DNA of 34,583 nucleotides from assembly GCA_027353165.1 (NCBI GenBank), contig DAIEHY010000008.1, positions 1 through 34,583 on the forward strand. Direction: 5' to 3'. Below are positions 8,731-16,727 of the stretch, one piece after another. A model generated the notes under the pieces. It searched no databases. It saw nothing but the letters and a program-made list of their open reading frames with translations, and was not told where the DNA came from. Each line of letters begins with the position of its first letter. The stretch's first letter is position 1. The DNA is from Desulfosporosinus sp. GTDB taxonomy: Bacteria; Bacillota; Desulfitobacteriia; Desulfitobacteriales; Desulfitobacteriaceae. The position numbers were made by a program, and so were the translations under genes.

Positions 8731-9828
8731 CTAGTTTCCTCGCTTGTAAAATAAAGATGGGATAATCTTAGCCTTCACTGCCTTTTCCCGAATAATAACG
8801 TCAATAGTCTCTCCTTGAATTGCCAAGTCAGAGCGGATTAACCCCAATGCAATATTTTTATTAAGAGTTGGGGAAAATGAACCAGAGGTAACAAATCCAA
8901 TTTCTTGGCCATTTTTTTGTAGCGGATAATGAGATCGGGCAATTCCTCGCTCAATCATTTCTAAACCCACTAGCTTGCGTGGAATTCCATTTTCTTTTTG
9001 AGCAAGGAGTACCTCGCGACCGATAAACCTTTCTTTATCTAGTTTCACGAAGATACCTAGCCCAGCTTCTAACGGAGAAATTTCAGCTCCTAATTCATGT
9101 CCATATAAAGGGAGCCGAGCTTCGAAGCGTAGTGTGTCGCGGGCTCCCAATCCAATGGGTTGTACACCCTCTGGAGCACCAGTTTCTAATATCTTCCTCC
9201 ATAATTTGCGACCATATTCAGGTGAAACATAGATCTCAAATCCATCTTCCCCTGTATAGCCTGTTCGCGAAATTAGGCACGGTGTTCCATCAATTTCACC
9301 ATGAACAAATCCATAATATTTAATTTGTGCTAAATCAGTGTTTGTGATACGTTGTAAAATCGTTTCCGATAGAGGTCCTTGCAAAGCAAGTTGCGCATAC
9401 TGTTCCGAAACGTTCTCAACACTTACGTTAAACTTTTCAGCTTGCTCGACAATCCAAGCATAATCCTTATCAACATTAGAAGCATTTACGACAAGAAAAA
9501 AGCGGTTCTCATTATAGCGATAAACGAGTAAATCGTCGACAACACCGCCATTTGGATAACACATTGGAGAATAAAGTATTTTTCCATCTTCTAGCTTACT
9601 GGCATCATTGGTAATCAGCATTTGAACAAAGGCCAAGGCTTCTGTTCCGCGAACATCAATCTCGCCCATATGCGAGACATCAAATAGCCCCGCCTTTGTC
9701 CGGACGGCATGGTGTTCTTCAATCACGCCAGCATATTGGACAGGCATTTCCCATCCGCCAAAGTCAATCAATTTGGCCTTTGCGGCCGTATGTTCCTCAT
9801 ATAGTGGGGTACGTTTTACTTCAACCAT
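8731..9828 (-). CDS. gcvT: Aminomethyltransferase (glycine cleavage T protein)
   Basis: GcvT transfers the methylene group from aminomethyl-lipoyl-GcvH to tetrahydrofolate and releases ammonia. The 365-aa length is standard. HAVRTKAGLFDVSHMGEI near residue 40 includes the conserved folate-site aspartate. ISRTGYTGEDGFEIY near residue 163 and PIGLGARDTLRFEA near residue 225 are family signatures. It is the first gene of the gcvT-gcvH-gcvPA-gcvPB operon and lies behind a tandem glycine riboswitch. GAGGAGGTG precedes ATG 9828. No L protein (lpd) gene is visible in this window. Confidence 0.97.
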   Translation of the reverse strand: MVEVKRTPLYEEHTAAKAKLIDFGGWEMPVQYAGVIEEHHAVRTKAGLFDVSHMGEIDVRGTEALAFVQMLITNDASKLEDGKILYSPMCYPNGGVVDDLLVYRYNENRFFLVVNASNVDKDYAWIVEQAEKFNVSVENVSEQYAQLALQGPLSETILQRITNTDLAQIKYYGFVHGEIDGTPCLISRTGYTGEDGFEIYVSPEYGRKLWRKILETGAPEGVQPIGLGARDTLRFEARLPLYGHELGAEISPLEAGLGIFVKLDKERFIGREVLLAQKENGIPRKLVGLEMIERGIARSHYPLQKNGQEIGFVTSGSFSPTLNKNIALGLIRSDLAIQGETIDVIIREKAVKAKIIPSLFYKRGN

Positions 9829-9880
9829 ATTCGAACACCTCCTCTTTCTAAATCAATATTAGATCTAACCGATCTGTGGC

Positions 9881-9924
9881 GCTTTCTGGTACCGACAGAC
9901 AGTCGGAAACCATCGCTCTGAAAG
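9881..9924 (-). other. Nested hairpin in the gcvT leader
   Basis: Between the riboswitch terminator and gcvT lies a nested palindrome: GCTTTC/GAAAGC outside, TGGT/ACCA in the middle, and CCGAC/GTCGG around an AGACA loop. It would be part of the read-through gcvT mRNA. No function is known to me; it could be an mRNA stabiliser or processing site. Confidence 0.4.
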
Positions 9925-10003
9925 CTCATTTAGCATTAGACATCCCTCATATTATTCCACTAAGTTTTTGATACCACCCGTGAAAATGATTCCAAAAACC
10001 CCA

Positions 10004-10049
10004 ATAAAAAAGGACAGAGGAAATGCGTTATCGCACTTCCTCTGTCCTT
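10004..10049 (-). terminator. Riboswitch-controlled terminator
   Basis: AGGACAGAGGAA and its complement (10011-10048) form a long stem around a short GC loop, followed on the minus strand by a run of T residues. The CAGAG in the 5' arm can instead pair with CUCUG at the start of the second glycine aptamer. Glycine binding should therefore prevent the terminator and allow gcvT transcription. Confidence 0.88.
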
Positions 10050-10222
10050 GAACCTGAGAGATTCGCCGCTTTGCGGCTTCCCCTTTGGTGTTCTCTTTAT
10101 GAGAAACTCTCCAGAGTCCCGTCTACTAGCAGTACTTTTGCCTGAGAGTTTGCTTCTTAAAAAAAGCGATTTTTAAGAAATTTCTCCTTCGGCGTCTAGA
10201 TTTGACCAGATCTCTCCCGCTA
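10050..10222 (-). promoter_or_regulatory. Tandem glycine riboswitch upstream of gcvT
   Basis: Read on the minus strand, the first aptamer begins with GCGGGAGAGA, has GCCGAAGGAG, and closes with AACTCTCAGGCAAAAGTAC. The second begins GGACTCTGGAGAG, has ACACCAAAGGGGAAGC, and closes with AATCTCTCAGGTTCAAGGAC. These are the conserved cores of the gcvT-type glycine riboswitch in its usual cooperative two-aptamer form. With the following terminator the arrangement indicates an ON switch: glycine raises expression of the glycine cleavage operon. AT-rich sequence at 10236-10280 probably holds the promoter, but no convincing -35/-10 pair was found. A weak inverted repeat without a T tail (10297-10344) spans the ileS stop upstream. 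Confidence 0.95.
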
Positions 10223-10337
10223 GTATCATTCGGTTATTAAACTATTGCTATTATTCTATATAATATGCTATTTTTCCAATTAAGTCTACTGGGATTTTCT
10301 TGATAAAGCAAACTGATAGTTCAGTACTCGGGAAATA

Positions 10338-13112
10338 TCAAGAATTCAGACTTTTAACCACTACACTACAACGTGGGCAAATCGTCGGATGTTCAGCATC
10401 GTTTCCTACTTCCTCATGAAACATCCAGCAACGCTCACATTTTTCTCCCTTAGCTGGCTGTACCCAAATCCCTAAACCCTCGTGAACTTCAGCTTGTTGT
10501 GCTCCCTCTGGTCTTTCTTCCTCGGGCTTATGCACCGTTAATCCAGAAACTATAAAAATTTCCGCAAGATTCGGGACCTTCTGCAAGAAACCATACTGTT
10601 CGTCCGTTGGATAAAGATCTACTTGCGCAGTTAACGGATGATTAATCAATTTTTCCTGACGCGCTTTTTCTAACGCCTTTGAGACATCCGTTCGCAATGC
10701 CAAAATCTGATCCCAAGTGTCCACCATGGTCTCGTTCATCCACTCAGAATTAACCTTCGGCATTTCCGTCATTTGAATATTTTCTATAGTCTTATCTCCA
10801 GGGATATACGGCCAAATTTCTTCCGTAATAAAAGACAAAACGGGCGCTAGGAGACGAACCAAAGAATCAAGGACTTCGTATAGGACCGTCTGAGCGGAAC
10901 GACGAGTATGGGAGTTCTTTCCTTCCACGTACAGCCTATCTTTAACAATGTCCAGATAAATGGCGCTTAACTCGACCGTGCAAAAATTATGAATTGTATG
11001 GTAGACCCAGTGAAATTCATAGGTTTCATATCCTTGAAGAACTCGTTCGACAACCTTAGAGAGCTTAAGCAGAGCCCAACGATCAATTTCCTGAAGATCT
11101 TGATAGGAAACTTTATCCTTTACAGGATCAAAATCATTAAGATTACTTAACAAAAAGCGCAGGGTGTTACGAATTTTCCGATAGGCTTCGGACATTTGCT
11201 TCATAATCCGAGGAGAAGCAGCTACATCATTCTTATAATCTACGGAACTAACCCATAAACGCAAAATATCCGCACCTAATTCTTGAACGACCTTAAGCGG
11301 GTCTACTCCGTTACCCAACGATTTCGACATCTTACGCCCTTGCTCGTCGACAACAAAGCCATGCGTTAACACATTACGGTATGGTGCTTGACCAAACGCA
11401 GCCACCCCTGTTGATAAAGAGGAGTTGAACCAGCCACGGTGCTGATCAGAACCTTCCAGATAGAGATCCGCAGGCCAAGCCAGATGCTCTCGTTGTTTTA
11501 AGACCCCAGCATGACTTGTACCAGAATCAAACCAGACGTCCATAATATCCGTCTCTTTGCGGAAGTTGTTTCCGCCACAATCACAAGTAACCCCTTCAGG
11601 CAACAATTCCTTGGCAGAATGAGCGAACCATGCATCAGATCCCTCTTGGCGGAATATGTCCTGGACAAACGAGATCGTTTGGTTATTCACCAATACCTTT
11701 CCACAATCCTCACAATAGAAGATGGGAATCGGAACACCCCAAGTCCTTTGCCGGGAAATACACCAATCCCCACGATCTGCAATCATGTTAAAAATTCGAT
11801 CTTTGCCCCAAGCAGGAATCCAGTGCACTTTCTCAATCTCGTCTAAGGCCGCTTGCCTAAATCCATCAATAGAGGCAAACCATTGTTCTGTGGCCCGAAA
11901 AATAATTGGGCTCTTGCAACGCCAACAATGGGGATAGCTATGTTCAATCGTTTCCTCCATGACAAGATCCCCGGAATTCTTAAGATCCTCCACAATCACC
12001 GGATTAGCTTTGCCGGTTTTTTGACCAGCATAGACTCCTGCTTCAGAAGTGAATTTCCCTTGGTGGTCGACAGGACACAAAACGGGCAATCCATACTTTT
12101 TACCAACAAGAAAGTCATCTTCCCCATGTCCAGGCGCTGTATGAACACATCCTGTGCCAGCTTCTAAGGTAACATGTTCTCCACAAACTAGCACAGAATC
12201 TCGAGCCATCAAGGGGTTTTTGCAAATAACACCCTCAAGTTCTTTACCCGAAAACGTCTTCTCGACTGGAAGTTCCATATTCCATAAGGAGCGTAAGGAA
12301 TCCAACATTCCTTCAGCAACGATCCAATGTTCCTGTTGAGCCGTGACAACGACATACCTTAACTCCGGATGGACACAGATCGCAAGATTTGCTGGAAGTG
12401 TCCAGGGAGTTGTGGTCCAAATCACCACAAACGAATTTTCTTGATTAAGGATATTTAACCCATCTCGTACAGCAAATTTGACGTAAATAGCATTAGCTGG
12501 CTTATCGGCATATTCAATTTCCGCTTCTGCTAAAGCTGTTTCACAAGAAGGACACCAATAAACTGGCTTTAAACCTTTGTAAATGTACCCTTTATGAGTC
12601 ATGTCTCCAAAGACACCGATTTGAGCGGCTTCATACTCCTTTTGTAAGGTTAGGTAAGGATGTTCCCAATCCCCTCTTACTCCAAGTCGCTTAAACTGTT
12701 CACGCTGAATTCCTACATATTTCTCGGCATAATCTTTACAGTTCTTTCGGAAATCTAACACAGAGACGGCGTGACGATTTACGCCCAGCTTTTTGATCAC
12801 TTGTTGTTCGATAGGCAGACCATGGGTATCCCATCCTGGAACATATGGAGCATCAAAACCCATCATGGTCTTATATTTAACGACAATATCCTTTAACACC
12901 TTATTAATTGCATGCCCAAGATGAATATCCCCATTAGCATAGGGAGGCCCGTCATGAAGGATGAATTTAGGGCGTCCGGCACGTGCCTTCTGCACCTTTT
13001 CATAGAGCTTAGATTCTTCCCAAGATTTAAGGATCTCAGGTTCCCTTTGTGGAAGATTCCCTCGCATTGGAAAATCCGTTTCCGGTAAGTTGAGAGTATT
13101 ACGATAGTCCAT
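10338..13112 (-). CDS. ileS: Isoleucine-tRNA ligase
   Basis: This class I synthetase charges tRNA-Ile and edits misactivated valine. The 924-aa length matches bacterial IleS. GDIHLGH (61-67) is the HIGH motif. [11 protein letters not shown] marks the editing domain, WFNSS with GSDQHRGW lies near the active site, and [10 protein letters not shown] is the KMSKS loop. The C-terminus has a four-cysteine zinc site (Cys892, Cys895, Cys912, Cys915). ATG 13112 has AAGGAGGAA. It is the last gene of the ylm/divIVA region and lies behind a T-box antiterminator, so uncharged tRNA-Ile should raise its expression. Confidence 0.98.
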   Translation of the reverse strand: MDYRNTLNLPETDFPMRGNLPQREPEILKSWEESKLYEKVQKARAGRPKFILHDGPPYANGDIHLGHAINKVLKDIVVKYKTMMGFDAPYVPGWDTHGLPIEQQVIKKLGVNRHAVSVLDFRKNCKDYAEKYVGIQREQFKRLGVRGDWEHPYLTLQKEYEAAQIGVFGDMTHKGYIYKGLKPVYWCPSCETALAEAEIEYADKPANAIYVKFAVRDGLNILNQENSFVVIWTTTPWTLPANLAICVHPELRYVVVTAQQEHWIVAEGMLDSLRSLWNMELPVEKTFSGKELEGVICKNPLMARDSVLVCGEHVTLEAGTGCVHTAPGHGEDDFLVGKKYGLPVLCPVDHQGKFTSEAGVYAGQKTGKANPVIVEDLKNSGDLVMEETIEHSYPHCWRCKSPIIFRATEQWFASIDGFRQAALDEIEKVHWIPAWGKDRIFNMIADRGDWCISRQRTWGVPIPIFYCEDCGKVLVNNQTISFVQDIFRQEGSDAWFAHSAKELLPEGVTCDCGGNNFRKETDIMDVWFDSGTSHAGVLKQREHLAWPADLYLEGSDQHRGWFNSSLSTGVAAFGQAPYRNVLTHGFVVDEQGRKMSKSLGNGVDPLKVVQELGADILRLWVSSVDYKNDVAASPRIMKQMSEAYRKIRNTLRFLLSNLNDFDPVKDKVSYQDLQEIDRWALLKLSKVVERVLQGYETYEFHWVYHTIHNFCTVELSAIYLDIVKDRLYVEGKNSHTRRSAQTVLYEVLDSLVRLLAPVLSFITEEIWPYIPGDKTIENIQMTEMPKVNSEWMNETMVDTWDQILALRTDVSKALEKARQEKLINHPLTAQVDLYPTDEQYGFLQKVPNLAEIFIVSGLTVHKPEEERPEGAQQAEVHEGLGIWVQPAKGEKCERCWMFHEEVGNDAEHPTICPRCSVVVKSLNS

Positions 13113-13183
13113 TTAATAGTTCCTCCTTAAATTACGATCCACGTTGTAGAGGGGATTGATCTACCTAAAATTAAATAAATAGT

Positions 13184-13215
13184 TAAAAATCTCGCCCCTC
13201 TAAAAGGGACGAGAT
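13184..13215 (-). terminator. T-box terminator of the ileS leader
   Basis: On the minus strand ATCTCGTCCC and GGGGCGAGAT form a strong stem followed by TTTTT. CTCGTCCCTT within the 5' arm can also pair with the AAGGG and GCGAG of the antiterminator, so the two folds exclude each other. Confidence 0.88.
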
Positions 13216-13312
13216 CACTCGCAGTACCACCCTTGTCGCCAAAACTAGCCACTCGGAAGCCCGATAACTGAAGTTTAGCTCAACTTATTCGCAGGCTTAG
13301 CCTTCAGATAAA
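13184..13312 (-). promoter_or_regulatory. T-box leader of ileS, apparently short
   Basis: AAGGGTGGTACTGCGAG (minus strand, 13218-13234) is the T-box motif. The bulge UGGU would pair with the ACCA end of uncharged tRNA-Ile, whose discriminator base is A. AAGGG and GCGAG pair with CTCGTCCCTT to form the antiterminator. Only about 80 nt separate this motif from the stop codon of the gene upstream. That space contains CTGAAG/CTTCAG and TCGG/CCGA hairpins but not the roughly 100-nt stem I of standard Firmicute T-boxes. Stem I is therefore reduced or overlaps the upstream coding sequence. Confidence 0.82.
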
Positions 13313-13786
13313 TCAGTCCTTTGAGATAACTTTGCGCAATATAGTGACCAACTTTGCTCGTTCTTCCGACTCAATCGGATCCACCATCCACAGGCACAGA
13401 AAAGAAACCTTACGTCTTTTCCATTCCTGAACAAAGGGATCCATTTGTTCTTTGGAAAAGTACAAATGCTTAGCATCTTGGGATTGAGTCAAACTAACAA
13501 CAACGCCACGTTGATCAATTTCATCCATCGCTAAAAACGCCCGATCCAGTAGATCATCACTCCCTGTCATCAAGACATCCCCAGGGCGAAAATTTTGGTC
13601 TGCTTCTGCGAAGCCGACACTGAAAATTTTCATATCCTTCTGATCTGAATCCAAATCATCTATGGAAGTTACAAGTTGAAGGTCATGCCCTCCTGATTTT
13701 CCGACGTAAATCTGTGTCTCATCCTGATGTAACCCAAACCCTTGAATGAGAAAGTCTGGGGATATCTCACTAATTAATGTATACAT
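13313..13786 (-). CDS. Uncharacterised protein between divIVA and ileS
   Basis: I do not recognise this protein. The track start is TTG 13810, but ATG 13786 lies behind AGGAGAAGGA and gives 157 aa, so I use it. The sequence is soluble, with no signal peptide or membrane segment. It mixes short hydrophobic strands with acidic stretches (SIDDLDSDQKDMK) and a WKRRKVSFLCLWMVDP segment near the C-terminus, suggesting a small alpha/beta domain. It follows divIVA by 91 bp, in the same direction, and its 3' end may contribute sequence to the ileS T-box leader. Normal codon use and a good ribosome site support a real gene. Confidence 0.65.
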   Translation of the reverse strand: MYTLISEISPDFLIQGFGLHQDETQIYVGKSGGHDLQLVTSIDDLDSDQKDMKIFSVGFAEADQNFRPGDVLMTGSDDLLDRAFLAMDEIDQRGVVVSLTQSQDAKHLYFSKEQMDPFVQEWKRRKVSFLCLWMVDPIESEERAKLVTILRKVISKD

Positions 13787-13877
13787 CGATTTATAATCCT
13801 TCTCCTTCAAAATAACTGCCAGATTATTTTACCATGAATACAGAGTGATTAGCAACATATGCCATACCTATTAGCCT

Positions 13878-14339
13878 TTAAGCTATACCTTCATCACGTT
13901 CTTGTAGGGTTTCCAAATCAAGGTGAGCAAGCAGAAATGACTTGAGCTGAGTCCGTAATAAATCACGTTTTCTTGAAAGTCCCTGAATTTCTTCTTGGAT
14001 TTCTTCCCATTTTTCTTGAGCTTCAGACACTTTTGCCAACTTATTCTGTTCTGCCTCTCTAAGGAGAAGTGCCGCCTCGTGGCGCGCAACCTCCTTCACC
14101 TCTTCAGCCGTCTGCTGAGCCAGAACAAGCGTTTGTTGCAAGGTATTCTCTATTTGTCGATAGTGGCTGATTTCTGTTTCTAACCCATTTAATTTCTCTT
14201 TAAGTTCAAAGTTTTCTGCATAGGCGGTTTCAAATTCCGCACTTACACTTTCGAGAAACTTTTCCACTTCTTCACATTGATAACCTCGCATCCCTTTACG
14301 GAATGTTTTATTTCGAATATCAAGAGGAGTTATTTGCAT
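13878..14339 (-). CDS. divIVA: DivIVA-domain cell-division/polarity protein
   Basis: DivIVA proteins recognise curved membrane at septa and poles and recruit other proteins. The N-terminus, TPLDIRNKTFRKGMRGYQCEEVEKFLE, is the lipid-binding DivIVA domain. Residues 30-145 are a long heptad coiled coil with a tail rich in E, K and L. The 153-aa length is similar to Bacillus DivIVA. AGGAGG precedes ATG 14339. It follows ylmH by 11 bp, as in the conserved ylm-divIVA-ileS order. Confidence 0.93.
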   Translation of the reverse strand: MQITPLDIRNKTFRKGMRGYQCEEVEKFLESVSAEFETAYAENFELKEKLNGLETEISHYRQIENTLQQTLVLAQQTAEEVKEVARHEAALLLREAEQNKLAKVSEAQEKWEEIQEEIQGLSRKRDLLRTQLKSFLLAHLDLETLQERDEGIA

Positions 14340-14350
14340 AGTTTACCCTC

Positions 14351-15148
14351 CTAATGCCGTTGTGACCGAAAAAGTACAATTTGCCATGCAATCTTATCTT
14401 TGCGGGTCTTAGAGCATTCCAAAAGCTTTATTCTACCATACCCCCGACAAGAGATCATATTATCCGGCCGTACTTCCGTCTCAGCTTTACTTACCACAAC
14501 TCCATCTCTTCTTACTTTGCCTTGATTAATCCATTCTTGAGCAACTGATCTAGAAACTCGAAAAGCATTGGCAATCACCGCATCCATGCGCGAGGAATTG
14601 ACTGTGACACGGCATTCCTCACCCTGATCAGTATTCACGACCGGTTTCTCAGTAAAGTGTGAAACTATAACTTTTTCACGCCCCGCCTGGGTCCAGTGGT
14701 TTATAATAAACGGGGCAACTTCAGTAGTTGAGGCAACAAAATAGCCACCCTGCCCAGGCTGAATATCCCCTAAAACATCCCTCCTAAACCCTAAGGCCAT
14801 CAGAGATCCCAAGATCTGCCGGTGTTCAAGTTGAGCATGCAAATCTATCGGACGCACCCAAAGAAGTGAAACGTCAGCCTCTTTAGAGTCTAAGGCTTCT
14901 CCCCATGGGCCAAGGAGGATTCGAACCCGTTCTGCCTCAGAAAATCCTCCCTCAGCAATAAAAGCGAGATGTTCTTTTTTAAGGACCGCTTCAACCCAAT
15001 CCCTCATGGCAAGGGTCAAAAAAGGGGTAACTTGTCTGGTCTCCCCGTCATACACTGATTCTATAAGATCTAAAATATGGGCTGCTTCTAAACGCGTTTC
15101 TTTTTCATCCCAATGCCTAAGTCCAGCGCGATCCATTGTATGTTTCAT
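14351..15148 (-). CDS. ylmH: YlmH family S4-domain RNA-binding protein
   Basis: The 265-aa protein has an N-terminal domain typical of YlmH, including FLTLAMRDWVEAVLKK and QPGQGGYFV. A C-terminal S4 RNA-binding domain follows (SRMDAVIANAFRVSRSVAQ, then GKVRRDGVVV). YlmH homologues associate with ribosomes and have been linked to rescue of stalled nascent chains in Firmicutes; that role is from family knowledge. ATG 15148 begins one base after the yggT stop, and no strong ribosome site is visible, so translation is probably coupled. An in-frame ATG at 15136 is an alternative start. Confidence 0.88.
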   Translation of the reverse strand: MKHTMDRAGLRHWDEKETRLEAAHILDLIESVYDGETRQVTPFLTLAMRDWVEAVLKKEHLAFIAEGGFSEAERVRILLGPWGEALDSKEADVSLLWVRPIDLHAQLEHRQILGSLMALGFRRDVLGDIQPGQGGYFVASTTEVAPFIINHWTQAGREKVIVSHFTEKPVVNTDQGEECRVTVNSSRMDAVIANAFRVSRSVAQEWINQGKVRRDGVVVSKAETEVRPDNMISCRGYGRIKLLECSKTRKDKIAWQIVLFRSQRH

Positions 15149-15149
15149 A

Positions 15150-15416
15150 CTAGAAAATTTGAGCTAGAAGCCACTGAATTATATTTAGCGCAAAGATAGC
15201 AAAAAGCGGAGAGAAATCAATTGCGCTTGCAGTACCACTAAATTGAAAACGTTGAAATGGCTTAAGAATCGGGTCAGTTACATCGTAAATTACACTAACT
15301 AATTTATTATTAGACGGCGAAAATTTGGGGCCAAAAAAAGACAGAATAGCTCTAACAAAAATGGCATAGATAAGGATTGAAATCACTTTACTAATAATTT
15401 GAACAATGAATAAAAT
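15150..15416 (-). CDS. yggT: YggT family membrane protein (YlmG), probable AUU start
   Basis: YggT/YlmG proteins are small two-helix membrane proteins linked to division and cofactor or membrane organisation. The signature is IRAILSFF-like (VRAILSFFGPKFSP), followed by DVTDPILKPFQRF and a second membrane helix. The track start is GTG 15386, which has no ribosome site and cuts the first helix to about 11 residues. The frame stays open upstream. An ATT at 15416 lies six bases after GGGGGG and places the conserved arginine near residue 22, as usual in the family. I therefore propose AUU 15416 as start (88 aa). The SD overlaps the sepF stop region. Confidence 0.8.
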   Translation of the reverse strand: MLFIVQIISKVISILIYAIFVRAILSFFGPKFSPSNNKLVSVIYDVTDPILKPFQRFQFSGTASAIDFSPLFAIFALNIIQWLLAQIF

Positions 15417-15428
15417 GAGAATCCCCCC

Positions 15429-15872
15429 TTACTTTGAACTAGGCCAAAACATTCCTTTGTCTTTAAGTTCATCGCGCATCTCACCAGAAATATCAACATT
15501 ATTGGGTACAAATAAAAAGATTCCATTTCCAACTTTTTGCATATTCCCATTTAAAGCATAGGTTGTCCCACTAATGAAATCGACTATACGTTTGGCAAGC
15601 GTTTTTTCTGCATTCTCGAGGTTAACAATAACGGGTCGGCGAGTTTTTAGTTGATCTGCAATGTTTTGTGCTTCCTCAAAGGAATTTGGTTCCATAACCA
15701 CGACACGCATTTGCTTTTGAGTGTGTATACTTACGACTTGAGCATTTTTTCTGCTAGTACGCACTTCTTCTTGTATATTTCTTTCTCTATCATTATCTTC
15801 TAGTATCTCTTCTTCCGGTTCCTCATCTGCAAATCCCATAATTCCGATTACCCTGTCAATTAATTTAGCCAT
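15429..15872 (-). CDS. sepF: Cell division protein SepF
   Basis: SepF forms rings that bind the FtsZ C-terminal peptide and anchors it to membrane through an N-terminal amphipathic helix. The 147-aa protein begins MAKLIDRVIGIMGF, the predicted amphipathic anchor, followed by an acidic linker (residues 17-33). The SepF core runs from about residue 50 and has RRPVIVNLENAEKTLAKRIVDF and YALNGNMQKVGNGIFLFVP. GGGAGGG precedes ATG 15872. With no ftsA in this window, SepF may be the main FtsZ anchor encoded here. Confidence 0.95.
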   Translation of the reverse strand: MAKLIDRVIGIMGFADEEPEEEILEDNDRERNIQEEVRTSRKNAQVVSIHTQKQMRVVVMEPNSFEEAQNIADQLKTRRPVIVNLENAEKTLAKRIVDFISGTTYALNGNMQKVGNGIFLFVPNNVDISGEMRDELKDKGMFWPSSK

Positions 15873-15958
15873 TTGATCAAAATCCCTCCCTTTACTGGTT
15901 CATTTACTTAAAAGTTTCCTCACCTGAAGTCTCAATGTCCAGCTTAAGCTGAACAAGT

Positions 15959-16660
15959 TCACTGTCCACGCTCACCAAAAATCTGACGTCCTATACGAAC
16001 AAAGGTCGCCCCTTCTTCTATAGCTAATTCAAAGTCTTGACTCATTCCCATTGAGAGATCGCGTAATTCAACGCCCTCCCATTTTCGTGATTGTAATGTA
16101 TCACGTAAAGCCTTAAGTTGGCGGAAAAAGCCTTGAGTTTCAGCCTTGCTTGCCTCCAAGGCTCCGATGGTCATAAACCCACGTACTTTGACATAAGGAA
16201 AACCCTTAATGGAATCTAGGAAGTCAGGCACTTCCTCTGGTGTTAGCCCCGCCTTAGTCGGGTCCTTGGCAATATTGACTTGGACAAGGGTCGGCCAAGT
16301 GATACCCCGCTTTTCTCCCTGTACGTTAAGGGCCTCCAAAAGCGAAAATCGGTCAAGTGAGTGGATCATTGAAATGGTTTGATCTAAATATTTAACCTTG
16401 TTGGTCTGGAGCCTTCCCACTAGATGCCATTCACAATCATTTGGAAGAAGGGGAGCCTTCTCCAGCCATTCTTGTACACGATTTTCTGCAAATGCTCGTT
16501 GCCCAGCTCGATAGGCCTCTTCAATCGACGAAACTGGTTGGGTCTTAGACACAGCTAATAGTTGGACGGTCCTGGGGTCCCTTTCACAACGCTTTATTGC
16601 CTCAGCAACTATCCTACGGACTCTGACTAAGCGCTGTTCAATTTCCTCATTAACCAACAT
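15959..16660 (-). CDS. yggS: PLP homeostasis protein YggS/YlmE
   Basis: This 233-aa single-domain barrel protein binds pyridoxal phosphate without known catalysis and balances cellular PLP. AVSKTQP places the PLP lysine at Lys39, and FAENRVQEW near residue 75 and SMGMSQDFELAI near residue 203 are conserved. GATFVRIGRQIFGER forms the C-terminal phosphate-binding region. ATG 16660 follows AAGGGGATA. It corresponds to ylmE in the ylm cluster and precedes sepF by 86 bp. Confidence 0.95.
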   Translation of the reverse strand: MLVNEEIEQRLVRVRRIVAEAIKRCERDPRTVQLLAVSKTQPVSSIEEAYRAGQRAFAENRVQEWLEKAPLLPNDCEWHLVGRLQTNKVKYLDQTISMIHSLDRFSLLEALNVQGEKRGITWPTLVQVNIAKDPTKAGLTPEEVPDFLDSIKGFPYVKVRGFMTIGALEASKAETQGFFRQLKALRDTLQSRKWEGVELRDLSMGMSQDFELAIEEGATFVRIGRQIFGERGQ

Positions 16661-16727
16661 TGGAAATATCCCCTTCGCAATGAATTCTACGCTCTTTCTT
16701 AGGTTTCCTGCTTTTATAGTTCTAAAC

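Noticed and set aside
11511-12339. Several plus-strand ORFs of 61-111 aa opposite ileS
   Set aside because: They overlap one another and lie wholly inside ileS, with no ribosome sites or recognisable products.
13883-14089. Minus-strand ORF of 68 aa inside divIVA
   Set aside because: It is a frame-shifted reading of the divIVA coiled coil; the DivIVA frame is well supported.
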